From IMG/VR virus record IMGVR_UViG_3300031952_000004, positions 1-64,000 of that record: a stretch of DNA of 64,000 bases; one strand, given 5' to 3'. Under the pieces are notes generated by a model, which saw only the letters and a list, made by a program, of their open reading frames with translations, made no database searches and was not told where the DNA came from. Shown piece by piece: positions 14,153 to 22,769 of the stretch (position 1 is the first letter of the stretch; every line of letters begins with the position of its first letter). A program made the translations under genes and the position numbers. The DNA comes from a virus.

Positions 14153-14850
14153 TAATATTTTAATTTTTTTTCTAATTCTTTACTTATTTGACTAATTCTC
14201 GCACTACTAATTCCAAATCTTTTGGCTATATCTACCTTTTTCAACCCTTTTTCTTTCAATAAGATACGAATATATTTTTTTTCTAAATCAGAACAAGAAA
14301 TTATAAAATCTTTCATATCTATATTTTCTAAAAAATCTTCTTCTTTAGTATCTAAAATTTGTAATTCTTCTAATTCTCCTTCGTTATTTTCCTTATTAAA
14401 AGGTTTATGTGTAATACTTTTTATAAAATCTTTAGTTAAAAACGAGGGAGTCCAATCAAACATACAACTATAAAGATAAGTATAGAAACTTTTAGATATA
14501 TCATAATTTTCTATAATTCTTAATATTTCTAAAATTAAATCTTGTTCTACGTCCATATAGTCGCATAAATTATAACTTCTAAGATTAAAAAATCCTTTAA
14601 TACATTCGCATTTATCACAAGTTTTACATTCCGTTTTATTTTCGATTATACATTGACGACAAAATTTACATTTATGATAAAGAGACAATGGATACCATTT
14701 TCTTTCGTAAATATATTTTGCTTTCTTTCTAATCAAAGGTCTAAAATATATAAGTATTTCTTCTAATAATTTTTTATCTTTTATTTCTTTATATAGTTTT
14801 ATTTTATTTTCTATATCTAATCTATTTTCTTCATTAAGTTTATTATTCAT
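14140..14850 (-). CDS. Sigma-70-like factor with cysteine-cluster insertion
   Basis: 236 residues. An N-terminal LLEEILIYFRPLIRKKAKYI resembles sigma region 2.1/2.2; residues 61-83 then hold seven cysteines (CKFCRQC...CKTCDKCEC), an apparent metal site inserted in the region 2 position; residues 100-130 (DVEQDLILEILRIIENYDIS) continue region 2; and the C-terminus has a clear region 4 helix-turn-helix (KKVDIAKRFGISSARISQIS). It probably redirects host RNA polymerase to phage promoters. The shared CTTAAA/TATACT promoters are candidate targets. The Cys cluster is unusual for this family. Confidence 0.75.
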   Translation of the reverse strand: MNNKLNEENRLDIENKIKLYKEIKDKKLLEEILIYFRPLIRKKAKYIYERKWYPLSLYHKCKFCRQCIIENKTECKTCDKCECIKGFFNLRSYNLCDYMDVEQDLILEILRIIENYDISKSFYTYLYSCMFDWTPSFLTKDFIKSITHKPFNKENNEGELEELQILDTKEEDFLENIDMKDFIISCSDLEKKYIRILLKEKGLKKVDIAKRFGISSARISQISKELEKKLKYYLNS

Positions 14851-15268
14851 TATTTTTTCTCCTTCTTTCTATTTCGTCTAAATTTAAAATTTTATATCCT
14901 TCTTCTCTTAATTCTCCCGTTAATAAATCTTTATCTTTTTCTGTAACTCCTAAAAATTTAATTTTATCTTTTTTCTTATTCATAATTTCTAAAAATTCCT
15001 CGTGCATACTTTCTCCTGCTTTCTTACCATTTTTTAAAGCAAGTTCGCAAATTTCTAAATAATCTGATATGTTCATCATAAAAAGTGCTTGTTTTTTATT
15101 TTTCATTTTAAAATTCTCTGACATAATAATCCGACATTCTTTACAAACGTATAAAGGATAAACTACTTCTCCATCGTCGCTAATATTTATAAATTCTCCT
15201 TTAAAAATATACTTACCACAAAAATCGCATTTCTTTAATCCTAATAACTTTAAAATTTTATTCTTCAT
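14843..15268 (-). CDS. Zinc-ribbon hypothetical protein (141 aa)
   Basis: N-terminal ribbon CDFCGKYI...CKECRII (residues 14-49) in a domain resembling those at the start of several phage regulators, then helices and a GVTEKDKDLLTGELREEGYK segment. Overlaps the sigma-like start by 8 bases, so the two are co-translated; a partner or regulator of the sigma-like factor is a reasonable guess. Confidence 0.7.
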   Translation of the reverse strand: MKNKILKLLGLKKCDFCGKYIFKGEFINISDDGEVVYPLYVCKECRIIMSENFKMKNKKQALFMMNISDYLEICELALKNGKKAGESMHEEFLEIMNKKKDKIKFLGVTEKDKDLLTGELREEGYKILNLDEIERRRKNNE

Positions 15269-15344
15269 CTTCTTTAACCTCTCTCATAAAATCATTTCTT
15301 TCATCAAATCTATAACTATTTTCTAACCATTCTTGTTCTGTCAT
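15258..15344 (-). CDS. Small acidic ORF (28 aa)
   Basis: MTEQEWLENSYRFDERNDFM start, acidic end; AATAGGATAATTAA upstream and an 11-base overlap with the next start. Low certainty because of size. Confidence 0.4.
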   Translation of the reverse strand: MTEQEWLENSYRFDERNDFMREVKEDEE

Positions 15345-15348
15345 TTAA

Positions 15349-16161
15349 TTATCCTATTTGTTTTTTATAAACTTCTTGTGCTAATTTATCGTCGGGATTT
15401 GCATAAATTAGGGTTGTTTGTAAGGAATTATGTCCTAAAATACGTTGTATAACTAATGGACTAATATTTTGTCTCATCATATAAGTAGCGGAAGAATGTC
15501 TAAAAATATGAGTAGATATATTTTTATTTAAATATTTTCCTATTTTCTTCGATAAGTAATTAATTTCTGCTAATGTAATAGAAAAAGCATTATTTAATTC
15601 TTTTTCCGAATTAAAATAATCTGTTAAATCTTTAATAATTATATTAGGAAAATAAACTATTCTTTCAGTCTTATCTTTTTGCCCCCAAATATTTACCGAA
15701 CAATTTATTAAATCTATTTTTTCTCTATTTAAAGAAAGTAATTCTCCTTTTCTAATTCCTGTAAAAAATAAGAATTTTAAGATAGCATTGCATTTAGTAG
15801 AAGACATCCCTGCTTTGCTATAAGTAGAATAATACTTTATTCCTTGTAAAAGTTCTTCAAAAGTAATATATTTAGGTTGTTTTCTTTCTACTTCTAATAA
15901 TTTAATCTTAAACCATTCGTTATTTTCTTTGGCAATATTTAAAAAAGAATAAAATGACCTCCCTGATTTTATAAAATTGTTTTTGCTATTGCTGGAATAA
16001 GAAGAACAATTAAAAAAATCAGTAATATTCTTTTGACTAATATATAAATAATCTATATTTTTTTTATTACAATATTGTAACCATAATTTTATATAATTAT
16101 AATAAACCATTGATTGATTTCTTGCCAATAAATATTCTTTATATCTAATAAGATTTTCCAT
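15349..16161 (-). CDS. Tyrosine recombinase (phage integrase/Xer family)
   Basis: 270 residues with a SAM-like core-binding domain (1-90) and a catalytic domain holding R137 (FTGIRKGELL), a lysine near 162-164, H218-x-x-R221 (THIFRHSSAT), H244 (ILGHNSLQTT) and nucleophile Y253 (TLIYANP). All catalytic residues are present. It could integrate, resolve multimers or invert DNA. No attachment site or excisionase is apparent next to it and no lysogeny repressor is seen, so dimer resolution is as likely as integration. Confidence 0.9.
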   Translation of the reverse strand: MENLIRYKEYLLARNQSMVYYNYIKLWLQYCNKKNIDYLYISQKNITDFFNCSSYSSNSKNNFIKSGRSFYSFLNIAKENNEWFKIKLLEVERKQPKYITFEELLQGIKYYSTYSKAGMSSTKCNAILKFLFFTGIRKGELLSLNREKIDLINCSVNIWGQKDKTERIVYFPNIIIKDLTDYFNSEKELNNAFSITLAEINYLSKKIGKYLNKNISTHIFRHSSATYMMRQNISPLVIQRILGHNSLQTTLIYANPDDKLAQEVYKKQIG

Positions 16162-16825
16162 ATTGCCTTTTTTTATAAATTTTTTGTAGTAATTTACCTA
16201 AAATTATAGTTTCTTTATAATCAAAATAATTACTTTTGATATTACAATTACATCGGCAACACGCCAGAATAATATTATCTAAAGTATATCCTTTATTATT
16301 ATCTTTTCTATCTATCGATAACCTATTTTTATAATATTTGTTAGTTTCTTTTTTATCTTTTTGTAATTGATTTATATTTCTTTTGCAATAATGACATTCT
16401 TTATTCTGTAAATTATACCAATTAATAAAATCTTCTTTTTTAATTGTTACTTTTATATTTTTAGTTTTTGCTCTTGTTTTTAAGCAATTATAAATTCCTT
16501 CTGGAGTTCTATTGTATTTTTTAGCATAAATTAATCTTTTTTGTTTATGTTTTAAATATTGTATTTTATTATATTCTTTAATAATTGACTTATATAACTT
16601 ATATTTCTTTTTATTGTATCTATTCTGATATTTTTTATATTTTAAAGAAGTTTCTCTATATATTTTTAAAACTTTAATGCCCTTTAGAGATTTTATATAT
16701 TTTTTTCTTAAAATTTTTATACATTTTTTACAGTAAGAAGTAATGCCTTCTTTAGAATATTTCCATCTATAAAAATTAGATAGATGTTTTCTTTTTTTGC
16801 ATTTATTACAAATTTTTGTATTCAT
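16145..16825 (-). CDS. Free-standing HNH endonuclease
   Basis: Starting at MNTKICNKCKKRKH (16825), 226 residues: an N-terminal zinc knuckle of the CNKCK..K....F type, a long Lys/Tyr-rich linker, and an HNH module CHYCKRNI...NRLSIDRKDNNKGYTLDNIILACCRCN. Here the first catalytic position is S-I-D rather than H-H, as in the HNH subgroup that reads LSIDRID. The 3' end overlaps the recombinase start by 17 bases, suggesting insertion just upstream of it. Confidence 0.85.
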   Translation of the reverse strand: MNTKICNKCKKRKHLSNFYRWKYSKEGITSYCKKCIKILRKKYIKSLKGIKVLKIYRETSLKYKKYQNRYNKKKYKLYKSIIKEYNKIQYLKHKQKRLIYAKKYNRTPEGIYNCLKTRAKTKNIKVTIKKEDFINWYNLQNKECHYCKRNINQLQKDKKETNKYYKNRLSIDRKDNNKGYTLDNIILACCRCNCNIKSNYFDYKETIILGKLLQKIYKKRQYGKSY

Positions 16826-16864
16826 TTTTACACACATCCCCAACAACAACCTTGTTCAATATTT

Positions 16865-17020
16865 TCATTTCATTATTAAGTTAATATGATATTCTTTTAT
16901 TTTTTCTAAAAATGTTATTACAAATTCTAAAGCGTCTGTTTCGGAACATTCTGCAAATTGTTGAACAAAATTAGAAAGTATTTCCATAAAAATTATTTCT
17001 TTCTCATTCTGCTTTTTCAT
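16865..17020 (-). CDS. Small helical protein (51 aa)
   Basis: MKKQNEKEIIFMEILSNFVQ start, amphipathic helices throughout, overlapping the upstream gene by 17 bases. Function unknown. Confidence 0.55.
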   Translation of the reverse strand: MKKQNEKEIIFMEILSNFVQQFAECSETDALEFVITFLEKIKEYHINLIMK

Positions 17021-17147
17021 TTAATTTTCTTTGTTTATTTTCCCATTGTTTTTGTGTTACGTGTCCTATTACATAACAAATTCTTATACTATCATCTTCT
17101 TCTAACTCTATCATTTCATTACATATTTTGCATTGTTGTTTTTTCAT
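17004..17147 (-). CDS. Small CxxC protein (47 aa)
   Basis: MKKQQCKICNEMIELEEDDS start: one CxxC plus Cys24 and His28 may form a ribbon. ATG overlaps the stop of the RuvB-like gene. Confidence 0.55.
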   Translation of the reverse strand: MKKQQCKICNEMIELEEDDSIRICYVIGHVTQKQWENKQRKLNEKAE

Positions 17148-18175
17148 TATTTTAACCCCTGCAAGAATAATAAACCTTTATTTGTAATAATACGCCCCCT
17201 TGAAGTTCGACTTAACATTCCTTGTCTCAATAGGTAAGGTTCGGTTAATTCTTGATATTCCTGCCTTGTTTGATTAGCAATAATTGATAATGCTTCCATT
17301 CCAATTGCTTTTCCGTTAGTATCTTTAAGATGATTTAAAATTTTTACATCTATATCAGTTAATCCTTCAGATATTATGCGGTTCATTTTCATAACCTTAT
17401 CAATATTTCCATTTGTTGCTATTACAAAATCAAAAAATGAAATAGCCATACGGGGCGTGTAACGCACATTTCTACTTATAATATCATAATCTTCTTCTGG
17501 AACATTTAATTTATGTATTTGTTCATTATATTGTTTTAATAAACATTTGATATTTTCCGCCGAATAATCTTCTAAATAAATTTTACATTGTATCCTATCT
17601 AAAAATGGTTGACATCTTTTTGATAATATCCAAGTATCTGTCGTTGCCCCTATTAAAATAAATTTTCTTAAAATTTTTCCGGCTAATTTAAAATCTTCTA
17701 TAATAGGCAACATATAAGTTAAAACTTTTTTATCTAATTCTGCAATTTCATCAATAAATAAAACATTTGGTAAATCGCTATCTTGATTTTTAACTAAAAA
17801 ATCATTTAAAGTTTCTATTTCAAAATTACTGCCCACATATACATTAAAATTAAATCCTAAATTTTTAGTTATTATACCTGCGAGAGTAGTTTTTCCATAT
17901 CCAGCATTACCCATTAGTAAAAAATGTCGGGGAAAACCTTTTTTAATAAGTTCTATTGTTAATTTTGCTTTATCTTTTGCCTTATCCTGCGATATATATT
18001 GTTCAAAAGTTTCGGGTCTATACATAAATTTGGTAGGAGTGTGCGGTTTTTGTATATAACTTTCTTGTAAAGATTTTTCTTCTGGAGAATTTTCGGTATT
18101 CTTTTTTTTCATACCAAATAATTCCATAGCATAACTTAATCCTGTCGCTTCCCAAATAGTATCAAATATATCCAT
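17147..18175 (-). CDS. RuvB-like Holliday-junction AAA+ motor
   Basis: 342 residues. RPETFEQYISQDKAK matches RuvB RPxxLxxYIGQ; Walker A GNAGYGKT (89-96), Walker B LFIDEIAEL (D142, E143), sensor 1 ILIGATTD (173-180). The C-terminal winged helix (QEYQELTEPYLLRQGMLSRT, then RGRIITNKG) aligns with RuvB EPYLIQQGFLxRTxRGR. RuvB drives branch migration as hexamers together with RuvA; no RuvA is in the window, so it may use host RuvA or act on its own. The upstream leader holds a terminator, so it probably starts its own transcript. Confidence 0.9.
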   Translation of the reverse strand: MDIFDTIWEATGLSYAMELFGMKKKNTENSPEEKSLQESYIQKPHTPTKFMYRPETFEQYISQDKAKDKAKLTIELIKKGFPRHFLLMGNAGYGKTTLAGIITKNLGFNFNVYVGSNFEIETLNDFLVKNQDSDLPNVLFIDEIAELDKKVLTYMLPIIEDFKLAGKILRKFILIGATTDTWILSKRCQPFLDRIQCKIYLEDYSAENIKCLLKQYNEQIHKLNVPEEDYDIISRNVRYTPRMAISFFDFVIATNGNIDKVMKMNRIISEGLTDIDVKILNHLKDTNGKAIGMEALSIIANQTRQEYQELTEPYLLRQGMLSRTSRGRIITNKGLLFLQGLK

Positions 18176-18240
18176 TTTTTATCCGTTGTCCTTATTTTTG
18201 CCTTGATTTCTTGCCATAGTAGCCCTTTCTTGCCCTTATT

Positions 18241-18297
18241 AATAAAAAAGACCTATCTACCCTCTATTGAGCCAATTTCTTGGGTAAAATAGGTCTT
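18241..18297 (-). terminator. Intrinsic terminator of the upstream leftward operon
   Basis: Minus strand: AAGACCTAT-tt-TACCC, 19-base loop, GGGTA-g-ATAGGTCTT, followed by TTTTATT. Arms 18248-18262 and 18282-18297. Strong stem plus U-tract, correctly oriented to end the operon that finishes at 18353. Confidence 0.8.
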
Positions 18298-18302
18298 ATT
18301 CT

Positions 18303-18335
18303 GCCTTAATGAGTTCTTACGAAGTGATTAAGGGC
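18303..18335 (-). other. Stem-loop upstream of the terminator
   Basis: CCTTAAT (18304-18310) and ATTAAGG (18327-18333) pair around the loop containing TTCTTACGAAG. Lies between the stop at 18353 and the terminator hairpin; could stabilise the mRNA end. The rest of the 177-base gap holds GGGCAAGAAAGGGC-type purine repeats and a possible 12-codon ORF before the RuvB-like start. Confidence 0.5.
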
Positions 18336-18352
18336 TTTAATAAATTATTTAT

Positions 18353-18550
18353 TTATAATTCTTTATAAATTTCTTTTTCTGTGTCGGCTTCATACTTTAA
18401 TCTCGGAATTAAGCCACCAGCGATATTATTTTCTTCAATAATAATATGGCTCTCTACGAAATTATCTTCTGTCGCTAAATAACCCTCAATATCTTTCGGA
18501 TTATCTGCTTTTACCAAAAATTCGCAATAAACTCTAAATACTTTTTTCAT
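18353..18550 (-). CDS. Small hypothetical protein (65 aa), paralogue of 21299-21472
   Basis: MKKVFRVYCEFLVKADNPKD start. The F-x-(V/L)-x-(C/S)-x-x-x-L-V-K-A-(D/E)-N pattern followed by an acidic helix and ESHIIIEE is shared with the 57-residue protein at 21299-21472. Ferredoxin-like strand-helix-strand layout, resembling small DpnD/PcfM-type proteins, but assignment is tentative. Confidence 0.65.
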   Translation of the reverse strand: MKKVFRVYCEFLVKADNPKDIEGYLATEDNFVESHIIIEENNIAGGLIPRLKYEADTEKEIYKEL

Positions 18551-18551
18551 C

Positions 18552-18755
18552 TTATTCTCCTTTTTCTAATTTCTCAACTGCCTTGTTAAGTCCTGTTAAA
18601 TGTCGTTTTATTTCTTTTAATCTATCAACTCTTGTTTCTGTTTCATCTAAAATTTCCCCTAATAGATTATGTAACCCGCTTTTTGTATCTTCATCTAAAT
18701 TACTTTCTAATAATGAGTTTATTTGTTTTTGTAATAATTGTTTATCTATAATCAT
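18552..18755 (-). CDS. Small coiled-coil protein (67 aa)
   Basis: MIIDKQLLQKQINSLLESNL start; nearly all amphipathic helix with heptad character (LKEIKRHLTGLNKAVEKLEK). AGGAGGGG upstream. Function unknown. Confidence 0.7.
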   Translation of the reverse strand: MIIDKQLLQKQINSLLESNLDEDTKSGLHNLLGEILDETETRVDRLKEIKRHLTGLNKAVEKLEKGE

Positions 18756-18770
18756 CTTTTACCCCTCCTT

Positions 18771-18908
18771 TCATAATTTATATAATAATTCTCTTATATA
18801 AATACAAATATATTTTAATTCTTTTAATATCAAATGAAGATGTAATAAATCAACTACACAAAAAACTAATAAAACTAAACCTAAAAATAACAATAATATG
18901 TTATTCAT
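18771..18908 (-). CDS. Small membrane protein (45 aa)
   Basis: Start MNNILLLFLGLVLLVFCVVD at 18908, after AGAGGATAAA; the open frame extends 23 codons upstream but without a ribosome site. One membrane helix then an amphipathic helix. Confidence 0.6.
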   Translation of the reverse strand: MNNILLLFLGLVLLVFCVVDLLHLHLILKELKYICIYIRELLYKL

Positions 18909-18916
18909 TTTATCCT

Positions 18917-18991
18917 CTATTTTATCATTATACAAATTAAATTGATTAAACTGCAAATTAAAATAATTATCAAACAAATTGTTTTTATCAT
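18917..18991 (-). CDS. Membrane micropeptide (24 aa)
   Basis: MIKTICLIIILICSLINLIC then IMIK; AAGAGGATTTATAATAA upstream. Overlaps the end of the previous gene as ATGA. Confidence 0.45.
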   Translation of the reverse strand: MIKTICLIIILICSLINLICIMIK

Positions 18992-19296
18992 TTTATTATA
19001 AATCCTCTTTTTTCAAGTTCTCTTTTATAATTTTGATAAACTTTTTCTCCCATTATCTCTTTATTTCTCTGTATTAAACTTAATGTTTCGTCGCCACCTA
19101 TTTCTTTAAACCATTTATTTATATTTTCTTCTGCTTGTTCTTCTAAAGATTTCATAACTATTTCGTCTAAATTTAAGATATGTAATATTTGTCCGCAAAA
19201 TGCACAATGAGTAAAATGTTGTCCACTTTCTATAAGTTCTAATTCGTCTTTTTCAAAATCTGAACAATGATTATCACAAAAGAATTTTATTCGCAT
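18988..19296 (-). CDS. Zinc-ribbon hypothetical protein (102 aa)
   Basis: N-terminal CDNHC and CAFCGQ cysteines (residues 7-34) with two nearby histidines form a metal-binding fold; the rest is charged helix. Start overlaps the preceding stop by one base. Function unknown. Confidence 0.7.
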   Translation of the reverse strand: MRIKFFCDNHCSDFEKDELELIESGQHFTHCAFCGQILHILNLDEIVMKSLEEQAEENINKWFKEIGGDETLSLIQRNKEIMGEKVYQNYKRELEKRGFIIK

Positions 19297-19478
19297 TATT
19301 TTTTACCCTGTTCTGTTTCTATTAATATCCATTTATCATTTATTTTTTCTTCAATTCTAAAATGAGTTATTTGTTCTTCATTTTCAAAAGAAAGTATATA
19401 ATTATCTACCTCATCTCTTGTAGAAAATTGTTTTGCTTCTATTCTTCCTTTATTAGTTACTATTCCGCATTTATACAT
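19296..19478 (-). CDS. Small hypothetical protein (60 aa)
   Basis: MYKCGIVTNKGRIEAKQFST start, predicted beta-beta-alpha-beta; the layout (strand, SxxEVxNYILS helix, strands) resembles small single-domain phage proteins. One-base overlap with the next gene. Confidence 0.65.
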   Translation of the reverse strand: MYKCGIVTNKGRIEAKQFSTRDEVDNYILSFENEEQITHFRIEEKINDKWILIETEQGKK

Positions 19479-19479
19479 T

Positions 19480-19581
19480 TTATTTTATTAATTTAGATAA
19501 TAAATCTATAATTATTGTGAGTTTATTAGAAATTTCTGCTAAACCCATTATTATAAGTATAATTGCTATAAATCTTAACAT
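19480..19581 (-). CDS. Membrane micropeptide (33 aa)
   Basis: MLRFIAIILIIMGLAEISNK then a second hydrophobic stretch. A very strong AAGAAGGAGATATAAAA site supports translation. Confidence 0.55.
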   Translation of the reverse strand: MLRFIAIILIIMGLAEISNKLTIIIDLLSKLIK

Positions 19582-19613
19582 TTTTATATCTCCTTCTTAA
19601 TTAAATTATTTAT

Positions 19614-19856
19614 TTAAAGTTTAAACCCTGTAATTAATTCATCTACTTTAATTCTCGGATAACTAACTGCTCGGTATCTTTCGATATGTCCTACTTCTGC
19701 GTCAGTTATTAAAGTAATATCGGCAATTATTTCATTTTTCTTAATAATAATGTTCTTTGCCTCAACTTCTGTTCCACTTAATTTAGATAATCCGTTAGCC
19801 CTCAATTCAAATAATTCTAATGCGGTTCTTACTTTATTTTTGTATTCTTTATTCAT
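19614..19856 (-). CDS. Small hypothetical protein (80 aa)
   Basis: MNKEYKNKVRTALELFELRA start; one long helix followed by three predicted strands (NIIIKKNEIIADITLITDAE). GGGAGAATAAG upstream. Function unknown. Confidence 0.65.
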   Translation of the reverse strand: MNKEYKNKVRTALELFELRANGLSKLSGTEVEAKNIIIKKNEIIADITLITDAEVGHIERYRAVSYPRIKVDELITGFKL

Positions 19857-19880
19857 CTTATTCTCCCTTTTTGATTAAAA

Positions 19881-20039
19881 TTATAACTCAACTATTTTAT
19901 ATTCAAAAGCACAATTTTCTTTAGCAAATTGAATAGCGTCGTATTCGTTATCAAAGTTTACTATTTCTCCGCTTTCATTTATCATAGCCCCCATAAATCC
20001 CTCTGGTAATAATCCATTCCACTCTAAAATTATATACAT
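19881..20039 (-). CDS. Small hypothetical protein (52 aa)
   Basis: MYIILEWNGLLPEGFMGAMI start, beta-rich with a FDNEYDAIQFAKENC helix. AAAGGAGAAATAAA upstream. Confidence 0.6.
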   Translation of the reverse strand: MYIILEWNGLLPEGFMGAMINESGEIVNFDNEYDAIQFAKENCAFEYKIVEL

Positions 20040-20051
20040 TTTATTTCTCCT

Positions 20052-20189
20052 TTATTTTAACTCTGTATCTATTGCTTCTAAATTACCCGAATATATAACA
20101 CCCTTATCATCTTCTACGGTAACACATAAAATATCCTCGTCGATATATTCGAAACTTCTAATTTCTAATTTAATATTTTTATTTTTCAT
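20052..20189 (-). CDS. Small beta-rich protein (45 aa)
   Basis: MKNKNIKLEIRSFEYIDEDI start with four short strands (ILCVTVEDDKGVIYSG). AGGAGAATTTTAAA is shared with the end of the collagen-like gene. Confidence 0.6.
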   Translation of the reverse strand: MKNKNIKLEIRSFEYIDEDILCVTVEDDKGVIYSGNLEAIDTELK

Positions 20190-20190
20190 T

Positions 20191-21279
<1,089 letters not shown>

Positions 21280-21298
21280 TTTTACCTCTCCTTTTTTA

Positions 21299-21472
21299 TT
21301 ATGTTAAATCTATATCTATTTCTTGATTAAAATGATTATCTTCTAATTCTGTGGTTAAAATATGACATTCAAAAATATCAAAACCAAATTCTTCTTTCGC
21401 CCATTCTTCTGCTTGTTCTAAATTCTCTGCTTTTACTAAAACATCTAAAGAAAACTTAAATAACTTTGACAT
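21299..21472 (-). CDS. Small hypothetical protein (57 aa), paralogue of 18353-18550
   Basis: Start MSKLFKFSLDVLVKAENLEQ at 21472 from AAAGGAGAGATAAAA. Shares the strand, LVKAxN, acidic helix, FxE(C/S)HI layout with the protein at 18353-18550. Acidic C-terminus. Confidence 0.65.
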   Translation of the reverse strand: MSKLFKFSLDVLVKAENLEQAEEWAKEEFGFDIFECHILTTELEDNHFNQEIDIDLT

Positions 21473-21488
21473 TTTTATCTCTCCTTTT

Positions 21489-21701
21489 TTATAATGTATC
21501 ATTTATTTCAATTTCTATTTCCTCAATTTCTTCTTCTGTTAAATTTTCTCTATTTTGTATTTCAATAGTCGCTTCATAATCACTAAATTGAGGGTCTTGT
21601 TTTTCATATCTAAAAGCAATTACTTTTTTACCATTAACTTCTAATTCATATCTTGTTTCAGTTTCAAAAAAAACAAACCTTTCATTTAATATTTTAATCA
21701 T
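21489..21701 (-). CDS. Small beta-rich acidic protein (70 aa)
   Basis: MIKILNERFVFFETETRYEL start; alternating hydrophobic strands and a very acidic C-terminal half (NLTEEEIEEIEIEIND). A GGGGGAAAAC site precedes the ATG. Possibly a DNA-mimic-like or regulatory protein by charge; unproven. Confidence 0.65.
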   Translation of the reverse strand: MIKILNERFVFFETETRYELEVNGKKVIAFRYEKQDPQFSDYEATIEIQNRENLTEEEIEEIEIEINDTL

Positions 21702-21724
21702 TTTTGTTTTCCCCCTTTAATTAA

Positions 21725-21753
21725 AGTATATATTATAATCCATACCAGAGCAA
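21725..21753 (-). promoter_or_regulatory. Possible promoter (TTGCTC-N17-TATACT)
   Basis: Minus strand TTGCTC (21748-21753), 17 bases, TATACT (21725-21730), about 25 bases before the ATG at 21701. The -10 is perfect for the set of promoters seen in this phage; the -35 is only partly canonical. Confidence 0.45.
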
Positions 21754-21757
21754 ATTA

Positions 21758-21892
21758 TTACCAACCATAAGAAAACTCTATTCTCCATAAAAATTTATTT
21801 TTATATACTATTCTTTCAAATTTAAAACAACCTATCCTTAAAGCAAATCCTTTATATTTCTTTCCTATTTTAAATCTGGTAATTTTTATCAT
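21758..21892 (-). CDS. Small basic protein (44 aa)
   Basis: MIKITRFKIGKKYKGFALRI start; strongly basic beta-rich protein, resembling a duplicated strand (IGKKYKGFALRI / IVYKNKFLWRIEF). AAGGAAAAAAAATTAA upstream. Confidence 0.5.
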   Translation of the reverse strand: MIKITRFKIGKKYKGFALRIGCFKFERIVYKNKFLWRIEFSYGW

Positions 21893-21915
21893 TTAATTTT
21901 TTTTCCTTATATATA

Positions 21916-21945
21916 AGTATAAACTATGCTTAATAAGTTCCTCAA
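21916..21945 (-). promoter_or_regulatory. Possible promoter (TTGAGG-N18-TATACT)
   Basis: Minus strand TTGAGG (21940-21945), 18-base spacer, TATACT (21916-21921), followed by TATATATAAGG and the ATG at 21892. Confidence 0.45.
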
Positions 21946-21955
21946 AACAAATAAC

Positions 21956-22120
21956 TTATACTACTTTCTTAAATTGAGTTTTTTCTTTCTTTTCTTCTTG
22001 CAAATCAAGATATTTTCTTATCTTTACTGCATAAGAAATAATATCGGATAGAGTATATTTTTTTCTTTCTCTGATTAACTGCTTCTCTGCAAGTGTAAAA
22101 AGACTACCTGTTTTACGCAT
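21956..22120 (-). CDS. Small basic helical protein (54 aa)
   Basis: MRKTGSLFTLAEKQLIRERK start. The KYTLSDIISYAVKIRKYLDL segment looks like an alpha-helical hairpin, possibly a ribbon-helix-helix-type half; lysine-rich tail. GCGAGGATATT upstream. Confidence 0.55.
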   Translation of the reverse strand: MRKTGSLFTLAEKQLIRERKKYTLSDIISYAVKIRKYLDLQEEKKEKTQFKKVV

Positions 22121-22136
22121 AATATCCTCGCTTTCT

Positions 22137-22331
22137 TTATCCCTTAAAAAATATTGTTCTCGCTAATACTAACGCCTCTAATCTCTGTTCAGTATTTAAA
22201 TTCAAATCTAAACCGTCAATAATTTCGGCTAATACTTCGTTTAGCAAATCTTCTAAATTTTCCATTTTATCATTAATTGCACATTCTATATTTTTTATTA
22301 CTAACCCATTTAATTCTTTAGATATTTTCAT
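22137..22331 (-). CDS. Small helical protein (64 aa)
   Basis: The ATG at 22331 is preferred to the GTG one codon upstream; GAGGAGG lies four bases before it. Begins MKISKELNGLVIKNIECAIN and is helical throughout (ENLEDLLNEVLAEIIDGLDL). Function unknown. Confidence 0.65.
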   Translation of the reverse strand: MKISKELNGLVIKNIECAINDKMENLEDLLNEVLAEIIDGLDLNLNTEQRLEALVLARTIFFKG

Positions 22332-22340
22332 CACTCCTCC

Positions 22341-22535
22341 TCAAATTAAATCTTCAAATCTTGTAAAAGTTTTTTCTAATTTATTCATTATCCTAAATTC
22401 TTCCACCCATTCTGTTAAGTCCTCAACTATGGTCTTACGATAAATATATTCCCCTTCTATTGTCATTAAACTAACCCCTGAATTGATTTCTTGCATTACT
22501 TTTTCTAATACTTTATTATACATTTTTTTTGTCAT
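22341..22535 (-). CDS. Small hypothetical protein (64 aa)
   Basis: MTKKMYNKVLEKVMQEINSG start, with a central beta-hairpin (VSLMTIEGEYIYRKTIV) and a C-terminal helix. AATAAGGAGAAC upstream. Confidence 0.65.
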   Translation of the reverse strand: MTKKMYNKVLEKVMQEINSGVSLMTIEGEYIYRKTIVEDLTEWVEEFRIMNKLEKTFTRFEDLI

Positions 22536-22555
22536 TTTTTGTTCTCCTTATTTGA

Positions 22556-22765
22556 TTAATTATTTAATACAATTCTCGCAACCCAATATTTTAGGTTTTT
22601 TTCACTTTCAGTTAGCATATTATCTAACCACTCGTTTAACAAAGAATAACCTGCGTCAAAATCAAATTCATAATCTCCATCAAATTTTGTTCCATTTATT
22701 ATAGTAGTAAATTCTTGCTGAATATAATATTTTTTAACTTCTTTTTTACATTTGAGGCATTTCAT
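22556..22765 (-). CDS. CxxC-start hypothetical protein (69 aa)
   Basis: MKCLKCKKEVKKYYIQQEFT start: a CLKC knuckle at residue 3 with no second pair, so dimeric or partner-completed metal binding is possible. FDFDAGYSLLNEWLDNMLTE follows. Confidence 0.65.
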   Translation of the reverse strand: MKCLKCKKEVKKYYIQQEFTTIINGTKFDGDYEFDFDAGYSLLNEWLDNMLTESEKNLKYWVARIVLNN

Positions 22766-22769
22766 TTTT

